Source of the DNA: Clostridia bacterium
GTDB lineage: Bacteria; Bacillota; Clostridia; Oscillospirales; CAG-272
Direction of reading: 5' to 3'
DNA: 43,287 nucleotides
Assembly (NCBI GenBank): GCA_017456005.1
Contig: JAFTLJ010000050.1
Location: 1-43,287 of the forward strand
Part shown: in pieces, positions 1 through 7,156 of the stretch
Layout of the letters: each line of letters starts with the position of its first letter
Position numbering within the stretch: position 1 is the stretch's first letter
Made by a program: the position numbers and the translations under genes
The notes under the pieces: model-generated
The model's input: only the letters and a program-made list of their open reading frames with translations
Told to the model about the DNA's origin: nothing
The model's database searches: none

Positions 1-159
1 TACCCGTCGGCTGATAAAATTACCGAATTCTACGGATGTTATTTTGTATACTCCGATGGATTGTTGCGGTTTACCGGCTCGCCATACCATTCGGCAATTT
101 TTTCGTATCAATTGGAAAAGAGTATATTTAATTCAGTATTGAAAAAAACATTTCCTTAA
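1..159 (+). CDS. C-terminal end of a truncated gene, unknown product
   Basis: Frame 1 is open from the first base to a TAA at 157-159 and gives the last 52 residues of a protein whose start lies outside the window. The segment is rich in aromatic residues (FYGCYFVYSDG near its start) and ends in KKTFP. I do not recognise it. It is followed within 30 bp by a perfect hairpin terminator, which supports a real gene end. The same spacer module that follows it also separates the next three genes, so it probably belongs to the same cluster of small single-gene units. Confidence 0.5.
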   Translation, partial: YPSADKITEFYGCYFVYSDGLLRFTGSPYHSAIFSYQLEKSIFNSVLKKTFP

Positions 160-187
160 TCTTGTATCAAAATTACAGCTTATAGCC

Positions 188-229
188 AAAACAAAACGGA
201 CATCTTATGATGTCCGTTTTGTTTTGTTT
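188..229 (+). terminator. Rho-independent terminator, module copy A
   Basis: A perfect 17-bp inverted repeat, AAAACAAAACGGACATC at 188-204 and its complement at 209-225, with a TTAT loop. The 3' arm ends in a T-rich tract. The sequence reads as a terminator on both strands. Confidence 0.8.
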
Positions 230-289
230 AATGTAGGTGCATATTTGAACTCCATCGCGGCGGATAATTCCGGCGCGGGTGAGCGAGCG

Positions 290-365
290 AAAACAACCTA
301 AACGGTTGTTTTCACGAAGCGATACCTCCCAAAGCAAGCTTTTTTGAAGCAAATCTATGATTTGC
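290..365. other. Two small hairpins inside the insertion of copy A
   Basis: GAAAACAACC pairs with GGTTGTTTTC around 290-314 (10-bp perfect stem), and GCAAATC pairs with GATTTGC around 349-365. No gene is visible in 160-509. This insertion is the part of module copy A that copies B and C lack. Its function is unknown. Confidence 0.5.
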
Positions 366-448
366 GCACAAAAATGCTATGCGACTGAGGTGGGCAACGA
401 ATCTCTCCTTCTCCACCAAACATAAACCGCAATTTTGATACAAAGGGA

Positions 449-476
449 TTGCGTTTTTTGTTTTTTATGGTATAAT
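449..476 (+). promoter_or_regulatory. Sigma-A promoter of the ankyrin gene
   Basis: The -35 TTGCGT is at 449-454 and the -10 TATAAT at 471-476, with a 16-bp spacer. The -35 sits in the 3' arm of the ACCGCAA/TTGCG inverted repeat of the module. Copies B and C have TTGCGG and a 17-bp spacer. Confidence 0.75.
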
Positions 477-509
477 GATGATATAATAAATGCAGGAGGT
501 AGTGGTATA

Positions 510-1355
510 ATGAGAAAGAAAATCCCAATTATAATATCCGGCGTTCTTATATTTTTGACTTTATGTTTTTTTACTATTTTCCTGATTTCCGTAAATCAAG
601 CAAAAAATATTGTCAGATTAATAAATGAGAAAAACTACGAAGGCTTGGAAGATGCGTGTGAAACTGCTCTTTTTATCGACAAAATACCAAATGTTTCGCT
701 TATTGCCAATGCTCTTGGCGAAATTAATGTATGGACTCCCTTGCAAACGGCTTGTATTAACAACGATATTGAAGCAGTAACAATCTTGCTTAAAAATGGA
801 GCTGACCCGAATAAAAAACCGCCGTTTCAGTTGTCTTGGTATGCTCCTATCCAAATCGCTGCATCTAACGGCAATGTTGATATTATGACTGTGCTAATCG
901 AAAATGGTGCAGATGTGGAATTATATGGTCACAACGCTTTAATTCTATTAACCAAAGATGCGAGGCGGCACATGAATGAAAGCATATCATTAGAATCCTA
1001 CAAGGCTGGATATGCTTTATTGGAGCAACATGGCATGAGTGCCGTTCATCCAAGCTTTGAGGACCAGCCTTTATTGTGCTACTCGGCACTGCTATCGGAT
1101 ATTGAAGTGACAAAATTCCTAATTGAAGATAAAAAGATTCCGGCGTACGTCCGTGATTCGGACGGACGTACAGCATTGCATTTTGCGTGCTTGAGCGGTT
1201 GTGCTGATCCCACAAAGGAGTATATTCAATATTTGATAGACCATGGCGTTGATTCTACGGCAAAGGATTCATTCGGAAAAACAGCTTATGATTATGCCGT
1301 TGAAGATGGTCACACGGAAATTGCAGATTTATTGAAATGCGCCTCTCAGCAGTAA
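510..1355 (+). CDS. Membrane-anchored ankyrin-repeat protein
   Basis: A 281-aa protein starting at ATG 510, which has a good GGAGG site 8 bp upstream and lies 34 bp past the -10; an upstream in-frame start at 435 lies inside the promoter and is unlikely. Residues about 5-27 are one hydrophobic helix (IIISGVLIFLTLCFFTIFLI), so this is probably a membrane anchor. The rest holds ankyrin repeats: TPLQTACINNDIEAVTILLKNG, then a second repeat ending LIENGADV, and two near the C-terminus starting DGRTALHFAC and FGKTAYDYA. Ankyrin repeats bind proteins, and the partner is unknown. It is transcribed alone, with its own promoter and terminator. The repeat fold is secure; the function is not. Confidence 0.85.
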   Translation: MRKKIPIIISGVLIFLTLCFFTIFLISVNQAKNIVRLINEKNYEGLEDACETALFIDKIPNVSLIANALGEINVWTPLQTACINNDIEAVTILLKNGADPNKKPPFQLSWYAPIQIAASNGNVDIMTVLIENGADVELYGHNALILLTKDARRHMNESISLESYKAGYALLEQHGMSAVHPSFEDQPLLCYSALLSDIEVTKFLIEDKKIPAYVRDSDGRTALHFACLSGCADPTKEYIQYLIDHGVDSTAKDSFGKTAYDYAVEDGHTEIADLLKCASQQ

Positions 1356-1407
1356 AAAAGCCCCCATTGAAATGAATTTGCCACTTGCTCAAAAAATGGG
1401 GCTTTTG
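1356..1407 (+). terminator. Terminator of the ankyrin gene
   Basis: AAAAGCCCCCATT just after the stop pairs, with one bulge, with AATGGGGCTTTT at about 1395-1406. A second strong hairpin (1431-1468) follows directly. Confidence 0.65.
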
Positions 1408-1582
1408 TATCAAAACTACAGTTATTAGCCAAAACAAAACGGACATCGTGTGATGTCCGTTTTGTTTTAGTATAGGTGCATATTTAAACTCCATCTATAC
1501 GGCAAATCTCTCCTTCTCCGCCAAATAAAAACCGCAATTTTGATACAAAGGGATTGCGGTTTTTGTGTTTTTATGATATAAT
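1406..1582 (+). repeat. Spacer module copy B (terminator + box + promoter)
   Basis: The uninterrupted form of the module. A 17-bp hairpin lies at 1431-1447/1452-1468 (loop GTGT), followed by the GTAGGTGCATATTTAAACTCC-like box. A second hairpin has stem AAAAACCGCAAT at 1527-1538 with its complement at 1553-1564, followed by T-rich DNA. The promoter reads TTGCGG 1554-1559, 17 bp, TATAAT 1577-1582. The -35 is therefore part of the hairpin arm, so terminator and promoter are physically merged. Confidence 0.85.
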
Positions 1583-1620
1583 ATCAATCAACAGAATTGT
1601 ATCTATGAAAGGAAAATGAT

Positions 1621-1929
1621 ATGAAAAACAAAATTATATATCACATTGGCGACAGTATCACTGCTCAGACCATCGTAAAAAAAGGATATATCTACGTTGA
1701 TGAACCAAATCAGAGAATTGAGTTTGACGGCGGAATATATAAGCTTGATAACATTAAAAGCGTAGAATTATACAAAATGAATGGGCTAGGAACAATGATT
1801 AAACTCATCAATTCAAATGATACCATTTATTTTTCAGTTCCAAGGATTTTTATTGACAAGGGTACGGGATTTGCAATTATCAATTATTTTGCAACAAAAA
1901 AATTGTATAAAATAATAAGCAATAGGTAA
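1621..1929 (+). CDS. Small protein of unknown function (possible PH-like fold)
   Basis: A 102-aa protein with ATG 1621 preceded by AAAGGAAAA at proper spacing. There is no signal peptide or membrane segment. It alternates short beta-like stretches (YIYVDEPNQRIEFDG, YKLDNIKSVELYK, TMIKLINSNDTIYFSVP) and ends in a basic helix, which suggests a small beta-barrel of the bacterial PH-domain type; this is only an impression from the pattern. It is transcribed alone from the copy B promoter 39 bp upstream and ends just before module copy C. I do not recognise a family. Confidence 0.65.
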   Translation: MKNKIIYHIGDSITAQTIVKKGYIYVDEPNQRIEFDGGIYKLDNIKSVELYKMNGLGTMIKLINSNDTIYFSVPRIFIDKGTGFAIINYFATKKLYKIISNR

Positions 1930-1942
1930 ATTGTGGTGATAA

Positions 1943-2124
1943 TGTATCAAAATTAGGGTTATTAGCCAAAACAAAACGGACATCACACGATGTCCGTTTT
2001 GTTTTGCCTTAGTATAGGTGCATATTTGAACTCCATCTATACGGCAATTCTCTCCTTATTTATCAAACAAAAACCGCAATTCCGATACAAAGGGCTTGCG
2101 GTTCTTTTCTTCTTATGATACAAT
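1943..2124 (+). repeat. Spacer module copy C (terminator + box + promoter)
   Basis: A 17-bp hairpin lies at 1968-1984/1989-2005 (loop ACAC), then the GTAGGTGCATATTTGAACTCC box, then a second hairpin AACCGCAA 2072-2079 / TTGCGGTT 2096-2103. The promoter is TTGCGG 2096-2101, 17 bp, TACAAT 2119-2124. Loop bases differ from copies A and B while the stems are identical, so the structure appears to be conserved. Confidence 0.85.
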
Positions 2125-2158
2125 ATACTTAAACAGTATAAACGGAGGATTGCTCACG

Positions 2159-3070
2159 ATGAAAAAAATAAAAATAAAATCCATTGCACTTTTATTGTTC
2201 ATGGCTTTTATATCGCTAATGCTTGCAGGTTGCGGCTCGATTTTCGGAAAAGATTCGGACGTTACGCGTCATACCAAAAGCTTTGAGGCATCTACGGGAA
2301 AATGGTTGCTCCTTGACGAGGAGGATACCTATTTTATTTTTGACGGTTCCGAGGGCGTAATGACCTTCAGCTACTACGAGAACGGCGCATTAAAATACAA
2401 TGGAAGCTTCAGGTCTGTATCCAGAAGCTCGCCCGATGCAAATACCCCTCTAACTTTCATTATAACCAGAAGCGATAAGAAAAACGAGGACTGGATCAAC
2501 TGCTACACAGAAAACCTTGGGGAAAGCTTTACACAGTTCAGTATCATTTGCACAGAAGAAGATCTTGGTGTTACCGACGGAACTGTATATACCCATATAT
2601 ATCGAATAAGCGAAATGCCTTACAAAATCGGAACGTACGTTTTGGAAGGTGAGGAGTATGCACCATTTGACAAAAACGGTTTTGATGATGGAAAATATCG
2701 TATTCCCGAGGGAACTTACATCAGCGAAAGCGGCCAAAGCTTCACGATATTGCCACTGATAAACAGGAACTATTTGCTATTCACCTACACCAACGGAGAA
2801 ACCGTTGTAGAGGGCATGTTCAATATCGCCGAAGACAAACAAACCATATATCTGTATATCGAGCATGATATATACCAAAAGATAAGAAACTCCGACAAAA
2901 ATAATTACGATACCACATTCGGCCTAAATTATCCCCCTGATTTTTATTTAAGAGGAAACTTTGACACCAACGATAACAGCCTTGTTATTAACGATTTGTA
3001 TCACCATTCGTTTAGCCCCACCGAAATTGACGACTCTGTATGGGTTTTCGGAACGTATGTAAAGCAATAA
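2159..3070 (+). CDS. Lipoprotein, same family as the one at 26147-27100
   Basis: A 303-aa protein with ATG 2159 preceded by ACGGAGGATT; the longer reading from 2096 starts inside the -35 box and is rejected. The N-terminus is a lipoprotein signal (basic KKIKIK, hydrophobic core, lipobox LAGC at about residues 19-22), so it is probably exported and lipid-anchored. The mature part shares ordered motifs with the protein at 26147-27100: YYENGALK/YYEDGVLK, INCYTE/IDCYTE, F(S/T)I after it, MPY.xGTYV, a GTYI.E.G repeat and a GTY ending. The repeated GTY blocks suggest two related halves. The function is unknown. It is a single-gene unit closed by the hairpin at 3126-3152. Confidence 0.8.
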   Translation: MKKIKIKSIALLLFMAFISLMLAGCGSIFGKDSDVTRHTKSFEASTGKWLLLDEEDTYFIFDGSEGVMTFSYYENGALKYNGSFRSVSRSSPDANTPLTFIITRSDKKNEDWINCYTENLGESFTQFSIICTEEDLGVTDGTVYTHIYRISEMPYKIGTYVLEGEEYAPFDKNGFDDGKYRIPEGTYISESGQSFTILPLINRNYLLFTYTNGETVVEGMFNIAEDKQTIYLYIEHDIYQKIRNSDKNNYDTTFGLNYPPDFYLRGNFDTNDNSLVINDLYHHSFSPTEIDDSVWVFGTYVKQ

Positions 3071-3125
3071 TCTAAAATTCGGATATTTTACCGTCTGTAA
3101 TAAAAAAGTTGCCTTCGGTAACTAC

Positions 3126-3152
3126 AAAATGCCCGATTTTCGGGCATTTTTA
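3126..3152 (+). terminator. Terminator of the lipoprotein gene
   Basis: AAATGCCCG, loop ATTTT, CGGGCATTT followed by T residues: a compact strong hairpin 55 bp after the stop. Confidence 0.85.
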
Positions 3153-3267
3153 CATAAGGAAAACTTTTTTTGAACAAGCAAAATTGCACCGCTTCGCGCG
3201 CAATTTCCTATGTTATAAAAAAAGAACATCGTACGAGAGTCTGCAAAATTAGCGGTAAAATGAAATT

Positions 3268-3295
3268 AGCCACCACATTTTTGTGGTGGCTTTTT
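3268..3295. terminator. Hairpin terminator between convergent genes
   Basis: AGCCACCACA pairs with TGTGGTGGCT, then TTTTT. It lies between the plus-strand lipoprotein and the minus-strand XRE gene. The T-run serves the plus strand, but the stem could also work for the XRE transcript. No gene is supported in 3071-3341. Confidence 0.7.
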
Positions 3296-3341
3296 GATAT
3301 GCAGAAAGCAAAGAAAAGCCCCGCGCGAGGCAGGGCGAGGA

Positions 3342-4511
3342 TTACGATTCTTTTTGTTTAGTAACAATTAACGCTTTTACACGTTCGCAAAGTTGTTCGA
3401 ATTCCGAATTTACCTTAAGTGGATCAAAATCTTTTCCTTGTAAATCTCTTAATATGTTACTCGGATATACGCAGTAACATGTGGTTACTCCATTCATATA
3501 CGTGTGAATAAATATCATTCGTTCTTCAAGCGCATCGGGATCGTTATAAGGACTTTGCCAATCTTCTTTTGCTCGCCATTCCATTCCGTTAAGGAAACGG
3601 CATGATGTAGGCAGCAACACCTCATCTGTAATCAGCATAACATCCTCTAACAGTTTAACTACCTTCTCAATCTGTAAAAGTGCTTGCTCTTGATTTCCCA
3701 ATGATATTAAACGCAAGGCTGATTTCAATCCCAGTTCCATACGATCTGATATCCACATATCAGGTCTATCGTCCACGGCATCTCGTCGTATCAACGAAAG
3801 CATTGCTTCCATAAAATCATCCGCATAATCGTTATTACTTTTATCTTCCCCCCATTTTAACAAATGTCGAGGATAAAGCAAATTGTTGAAAGCGTGATAT
3901 AATTGGTATCTTCTTTCCGGCTCGAATCGTTCTGCATCACCGCGATATAGATATCGCCTGAAAAGCAATGCACGCGCAGAGCAATCAAATGAGGTGGTAT
4001 ATTGTTTAAGAAAGCTTTCAATGTTTTCTTCTTCCTCAATCTCTGCCATTGTTTGGATCGTATGCGGATGCATAGGATGACGTTCAAGATATGCTTCTGC
4101 CAGCAAACGCACATCGGGAAGAATTTTAGGATCACGAAAAGCACGTTCGTTTCCTTCACTCCAAGGACGCCATGCAGAATCACTGTTGAGATAATTTCTG
4201 CGAATATCACGAAGAATGTTTACGATTTTATCAGCATCGTAATCTCTTTTCATACACTCACGACGAAGCTCGTCAAATGTATCCACAGCGCGTTTTTCTT
4301 TTTCAATTTGAGGCATCCCGAGAAGCTCGTCAACCGTAACTGTAAGCACCTCGGCGATGGCAGGAATCAGTTCAAGATCTGGATAGGTTGTTCCATTTTC
4401 CCAACGGCTGATCGATTGATATGTTACACCCAAGCGATCGGCAAGTGCTTCTTGCGTTAAATCGTTTTTCTTTCGGAAATTACGTATATTTTCCCCAATT
4501 GCAAGTTTCAT
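3342..4511 (-). CDS. XRE-family HTH transcriptional regulator with long C-terminal domain
   Basis: A 389-aa protein starting at the ATG whose first base is 4511, because an AGGAGG site lies just upstream; the 18-codon longer form starts ahead of that site. Residues about 5-60 are a classic HTH_3 domain (IGENIRNFRKKNDLTQEALA, then VTYQSISRWENG, then LIPAIAEVL.VTVDELLG). The rest (about 70-389) is alpha-helical with paired Trp and Arg motifs and looks like the tetratricopeptide-like sensor region seen in long XRE regulators; no catalytic motif is visible. It has its own promoter (4568-4596) and no operon partner, so its targets cannot be inferred. It may be autoregulated. Confidence 0.85.
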   Translation of the reverse strand: MKLAIGENIRNFRKKNDLTQEALADRLGVTYQSISRWENGTTYPDLELIPAIAEVLTVTVDELLGMPQIEKEKRAVDTFDELRRECMKRDYDADKIVNILRDIRRNYLNSDSAWRPWSEGNERAFRDPKILPDVRLLAEAYLERHPMHPHTIQTMAEIEEEENIESFLKQYTTSFDCSARALLFRRYLYRGDAERFEPERRYQLYHAFNNLLYPRHLLKWGEDKSNNDYADDFMEAMLSLIRRDAVDDRPDMWISDRMELGLKSALRLISLGNQEQALLQIEKVVKLLEDVMLITDEVLLPTSCRFLNGMEWRAKEDWQSPYNDPDALEERMIFIHTYMNGVTTCYCVYPSNILRDLQGKDFDPLKVNSEFEQLCERVKALIVTKQKES

Positions 4512-4567
4512 TTTTCCTCCTTGTGTAGGTGATTGCTTTGCAAAACACTTCTTTTGTCGACACATAT

Positions 4568-4596
4568 AGTATACTGTAAATTTATCAAAATTTCAA
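4568..4596 (-). promoter_or_regulatory. Sigma-A promoter of the XRE gene
   Basis: On the minus strand, TTGAAA (4591-4596), 17 bp, TATACT (4568-4573), about 57 bp upstream of the start codon. Confidence 0.75.
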
Positions 4597-4639
4597 TAAC
4601 GCATTGCGAGAGAAAAATTGTCAATTAGTGTTATATTTT

Positions 4640-4885
4640 CTGCTTTCCCGACGCTTGCGTCTGTGGCAAGCATAGCGCGTGGCAATCCACGCACGATCGG
4701 GTAGAAGCCCGAACCCACTATCCGCATTGAAACGATGCGCAAAGCCTTCCTCTGGGAGGAAGGGGGACCACGAAGTGGTGGAAGGAGCCCGCGGGACTTT
4801 AAGTTTATGCTAATTTTATTGTAACGCGCTCTCCCTCAGTCGCCTACGGCGCCAGCTCCCTCCCGGAGGGAGCCTTTCATGAGTT
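4640..4885. repeat. Palindrome-rich mosaic spacer
   Basis: Much of the 465-bp gap 4512-4976 is short, G+C-rich inverted repeats in series: GCTTGC/GCAAGC, GCGTGG-CAAT-CCACGC, TCGGG/CCCGA, CCTTCCTC-TG-GGAGGAAGG, CCAC-GAA-GTGG and TCCCTCC-CGGAGGGA. No reading frame with a ribosome site is seen. From memory, blocks such as CTCCCTCAGTCGCC...CCGGAGGGAGCC recur between genes in Ruminococcaceae genomes, so I call this a dispersed REP-like element. I cannot search to confirm. Confidence 0.55.
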
Positions 4886-4893
4886 CCTGCCGA

Positions 4894-4932
4894 TAAAAAA
4901 ACACCACCAAAGAAAATTCCGTGGTGGTGTTC
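4894..4932 (-). terminator. Terminator of apbE
   Basis: ACACCACCA (4901-4909) and TGGTGGTGT (4922-4930) form the stem. On the minus strand it is followed by a run of seven T (4894-4900), 44 bp beyond the apbE stop. Confidence 0.85.
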
Positions 4933-4976
4933 GTGTTTTCTCCGCTAAAGTTGCAGAGGCGATGTTCTTTTTCTTT

Positions 4977-6020
4977 TTATCCGGGAAAGCCTTCCGTGCG
5001 CTTTATGCTTCCATCCGGCATAACCCACATAGCCTCTGCCTCATCTATAGATTCGATAAGCGCAAAACCGCTTTCAAAATCCATACAGAAAAGCGCCGTG
5101 GAAAGCGCATCTCCCATAGCAGAGCTTTTGCAAAGCACGGAAACAGACACAAAGCCTTCGCTCGGCATAAGCGTTTCGGGGTCTATTATATGGTGGTATC
5201 TTTTGCCGTCCACAATATAATATCGCTGGTACGAACCGCTCGTAACGAGTGATTGCCCCGCAAGCTTAAGGTATGCAATGTACGGTACGCTTTCGTCATC
5301 CTGTGGGTTTTCCACGCCCACGGTCCAAGGTTCGCCATCTGCTTTCGCACCAATAGTGCGCACGTTTCCGCCGACGTTAAGAACGTAACCGGAAATCCCC
5401 TGCTTCTCCAGCTCTTGCGCCACCATTTCCACGGCATAACCCTTGGCTATAGCGCCCACATCGAGCCTTACCTCCGGGTCCGTTATCGTAACCGTGCCGT
5501 TTTCTTTGTCTATAACAAGAGCACTTATATCAGTATGCTCTGCTGCTTTTTCCAGCTTATCCATAGGCGGAAGCTCCGCTTCCCAGGGATTGTTCATACC
5601 CTCGCTGCGGTAATCGTGCCAGATGGAAAGCACGCTTCCCATAGCAACGTTGACCTTGCCGCCCGTCTTTTCATACATTTCCTTTGCATAAATAAGCATA
5701 TCGATAATGCGCGCGTCAGCCTTCACCGTGCGGTGTGCGCCGCCTACAAGCTCGTTTATCGTGCAAAGGTTTTCCATGCCATCGTATCGCTTGTATATAT
5801 CAAAAAGCCTGTGGTATTCCCCGAGCTCGCCAAGCACAAGCTCGCTTACTTTTTCGAATTCCTCTTTATTTTCGGCATACCCCGTAACTGTTGTGACAGT
5901 ATCGAAAAAATCGAAGGAATATTCGGAATATTTTGTTTTTGTTTTGCCGCAAGCAAAAAGGCACAGGCACTGTGCCGAGATAAATACGGCGATAATCGCC
6001 GAAAATATCTTTTTCACCAT
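4977..6020 (-). CDS. apbE: FAD:protein FMN transferase (ApbE), lipoprotein
   Basis: A 347-aa enzyme that moves FMN from FAD to a Thr/Ser of target flavoproteins, here most likely RnfG and RnfD encoded upstream. The start at 6020 has a GAGGT site. The first about 25 residues are a lipoprotein signal ending LFAC, so it should act outside the membrane where the RnfG and RnfD targets face. Family signatures are all present: FDTVTTVTGY near the N-terminus, LDVGAIAKGYAVE, LNVGGNVRTIG, WTVGVENP, TSGSYQRYY, YHHIIDPETLMP and SAMGDALSTALF with the Mg2+-binding Asp. Length and motif order are normal. It is the last gene of the Rnf region and is separated from the preceding lipoprotein gene by a terminator-like hairpin, so it may depend on read-through. 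Confidence 0.95.
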   Translation of the reverse strand: MVKKIFSAIIAVFISAQCLCLFACGKTKTKYSEYSFDFFDTVTTVTGYAENKEEFEKVSELVLGELGEYHRLFDIYKRYDGMENLCTINELVGGAHRTVKADARIIDMLIYAKEMYEKTGGKVNVAMGSVLSIWHDYRSEGMNNPWEAELPPMDKLEKAAEHTDISALVIDKENGTVTITDPEVRLDVGAIAKGYAVEMVAQELEKQGISGYVLNVGGNVRTIGAKADGEPWTVGVENPQDDESVPYIAYLKLAGQSLVTSGSYQRYYIVDGKRYHHIIDPETLMPSEGFVSVSVLCKSSAMGDALSTALFCMDFESGFALIESIDEAEAMWVMPDGSIKRTEGFPG

Positions 6021-6038
6021 AGATACCTCAAAAACTCG

Positions 6039-6067
6039 AAAAAAGGGAGGTTTCCCTCCCGTTTTTT
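6039..6067 (-). terminator. Hairpin between the lipoprotein gene and apbE
   Basis: On the minus strand, GGGAGG-GAAA-CCTCCC then TTTTTT, inside the 67-bp gap. It looks like a full terminator, so apbE expression would be partly read-through. I see no separate apbE promoter after it. Confidence 0.75.
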
Positions 6068-6087
6068 CTATTAAATCAAATTATAAA

Positions 6088-7044
6088 TTAACCGATCTTA
6101 GCAACAGCGGCAACGAAACCGTCAACTGCGATTGTGCAACCTGCAGCTGTGAAGTCTCCTGTGATCTCGCTTGCTTTCTTGCCAATGCAAGCAGCAACGA
6201 AAGCATCTGCATGCTCATACCATTCTTTAGCAGAGCCATAGGGGGATTTCATACCGTAATCATCGCCGAGCTCTCTCTTACCCTTGATAGCTTTTGTCTT
6301 ATCGAAAGTAGATTTACCCGTTGCATCGAATGTGAAGTCAACTTCTACTGTTTCGTTTATAGCAGCAACGATTTTGCCTTCCGCGTCAACTGCCGCCGCA
6401 AAAATATCTGTTGTGAGCTTGTTGGAGCCCGTTGCGTCGCCTGTAGCGTCTTTTGTTTCCTGAGCCGTGCTTACGCCGAGCTTGAGCGCGCTGTTTGCCG
6501 TAGCATTGGAATCCTTTGCGTTAGCTACTGCTTTTTCGATAGCGTATACGAAATCTGCAATCGATATTGTGCAGCCTGCCGCGATAACGTCGCCGTTGCC
6601 GCCTTCTGCGATATACGCTTTAACCTCGCTTACTGTTTTACCCTTAACAAGTGCACAGAAAGCATCTACATGTTCATACCATTCTTTTGTAGAACCGTAG
6701 GGGGATTTCATACCGTAATCGGCGCCGAGTTCATATTTTGTTTTGAAGGATGTGTTTGCTACTGCCTTGCCTGCAGATGTGTAAGAAACAGTGTTGTCTG
6801 CCGTGTCGATAACGCATTTAACGATTTTGCCATCTGCATCAATGAGAACTGCCGCAGCTGTGATAACAGCTTGACCTGCACCGTTTGTGTCGCCGTCGGC
6901 ATCTGTTGCTTTTTCCGCAACGCTGTAAACGCCAAGACCGAGTTTGAGTTTTGCATCTTCATTGTTACCGCCACCGCAGCTTACGAGAACGAAAGAGGAA
7001 ACCGCAATAAGTGCGCAAAGAAGAAGTGCTGTGATTTTTTTCAT
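6088..7044 (-). CDS. Lipoprotein with two tandem FMN_bind-like repeats
   Basis: A 318-aa protein; ATG at 7044 has AAGGAGAA upstream. It has a lipoprotein signal with lipobox LVSC (Cys23). The mature part is an internal duplication: residues about 33-176 and 187-318 both run K-L-K-L-G, then a VD/IDA.GKIV strand, then ELG(A/D)DYGMKSPYGS(T/A)KEWYEH (105-125 and 258-278), then AAGCTI followed by an amphipathic helix. That end resembles the SGAT.T-plus-helix end of FMN_bind domains but with AGCT in place of GAT, so covalent FMN is doubtful. I read it as a degenerate FMN_bind-like extracytoplasmic protein, perhaps an electron-transfer or assembly partner of Rnf. It has its own strong promoter and lies between the Rnf cluster and apbE. 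Confidence 0.75.
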   Translation of the reverse strand: MKKITALLLCALIAVSSFVLVSCGGGNNEDAKLKLGLGVYSVAEKATDADGDTNGAGQAVITAAAVLIDADGKIVKCVIDTADNTVSYTSAGKAVANTSFKTKYELGADYGMKSPYGSTKEWYEHVDAFCALVKGKTVSEVKAYIAEGGNGDVIAAGCTISIADFVYAIEKAVANAKDSNATANSALKLGVSTAQETKDATGDATGSNKLTTDIFAAAVDAEGKIVAAINETVEVDFTFDATGKSTFDKTKAIKGKRELGDDYGMKSPYGSAKEWYEHADAFVAACIGKKASEITGDFTAAGCTIAVDGFVAAVAKIG

Positions 7045-7071
7045 GATGAAATTCTCCTTATTATATTTCTG

Positions 7072-7088
7072 ATGTACTTTTTGTACAT
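7072..7088. promoter_or_regulatory. Operator-like palindrome in the lipoprotein leader
   Basis: ATGTAC-TTTTT-GTACAT, a perfect inverted repeat that starts about 10 bp downstream of the -10 on the minus strand. This is a position where a repressor would block transcription. It could instead be a weak leader hairpin. Confidence 0.4.
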
Positions 7089-7097
7089 TTCTCGAAT

Positions 7098-7126
7098 ATT
7101 GTATCAAAAAATCGTCGCATTGTCAA
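7098..7126 (-). promoter_or_regulatory. Strong sigma-A promoter of the tandem-repeat lipoprotein
   Basis: On the minus strand, TTGACA (7121-7126), 17 bp, TACAAT (7098-7103). This is near consensus and makes the lipoprotein a separate transcription unit. Confidence 0.85.
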
Positions 7127-7156
7127 TATATTTTATATCTATTTTATTCAAAATTA

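Larger units (their letters stand above)
163..476 (+). repeat. Spacer module copy A (terminator + box + promoter, interrupted)
   Basis: First of three long copies of an intergenic module (others at 1406-1582 and 1943-2124). Shared parts in order: TGTATCAAAA, a 17-bp hairpin, GTAGGTGCATATTTGAACTCC, CTCTCCTTCTCC, ACCGCAATT...GATACAAAGGG, then a promoter. In this copy about 125 bp of unrelated, hairpin-rich DNA (roughly 255-380) replaces the short TATACGG link found in copies B and C. One G is also missing in the second hairpin arm. Confidence 0.8.

Noticed and set aside
3170-3361. 63-codon frame after the first lipoprotein
   Set aside because: TTG start without ribosome site, and it runs through a terminator hairpin.
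4921-5252. Small plus-strand frames at the end of apbE
   Set aside because: They overlap the apbE 3' end and its terminator and have no start signals.
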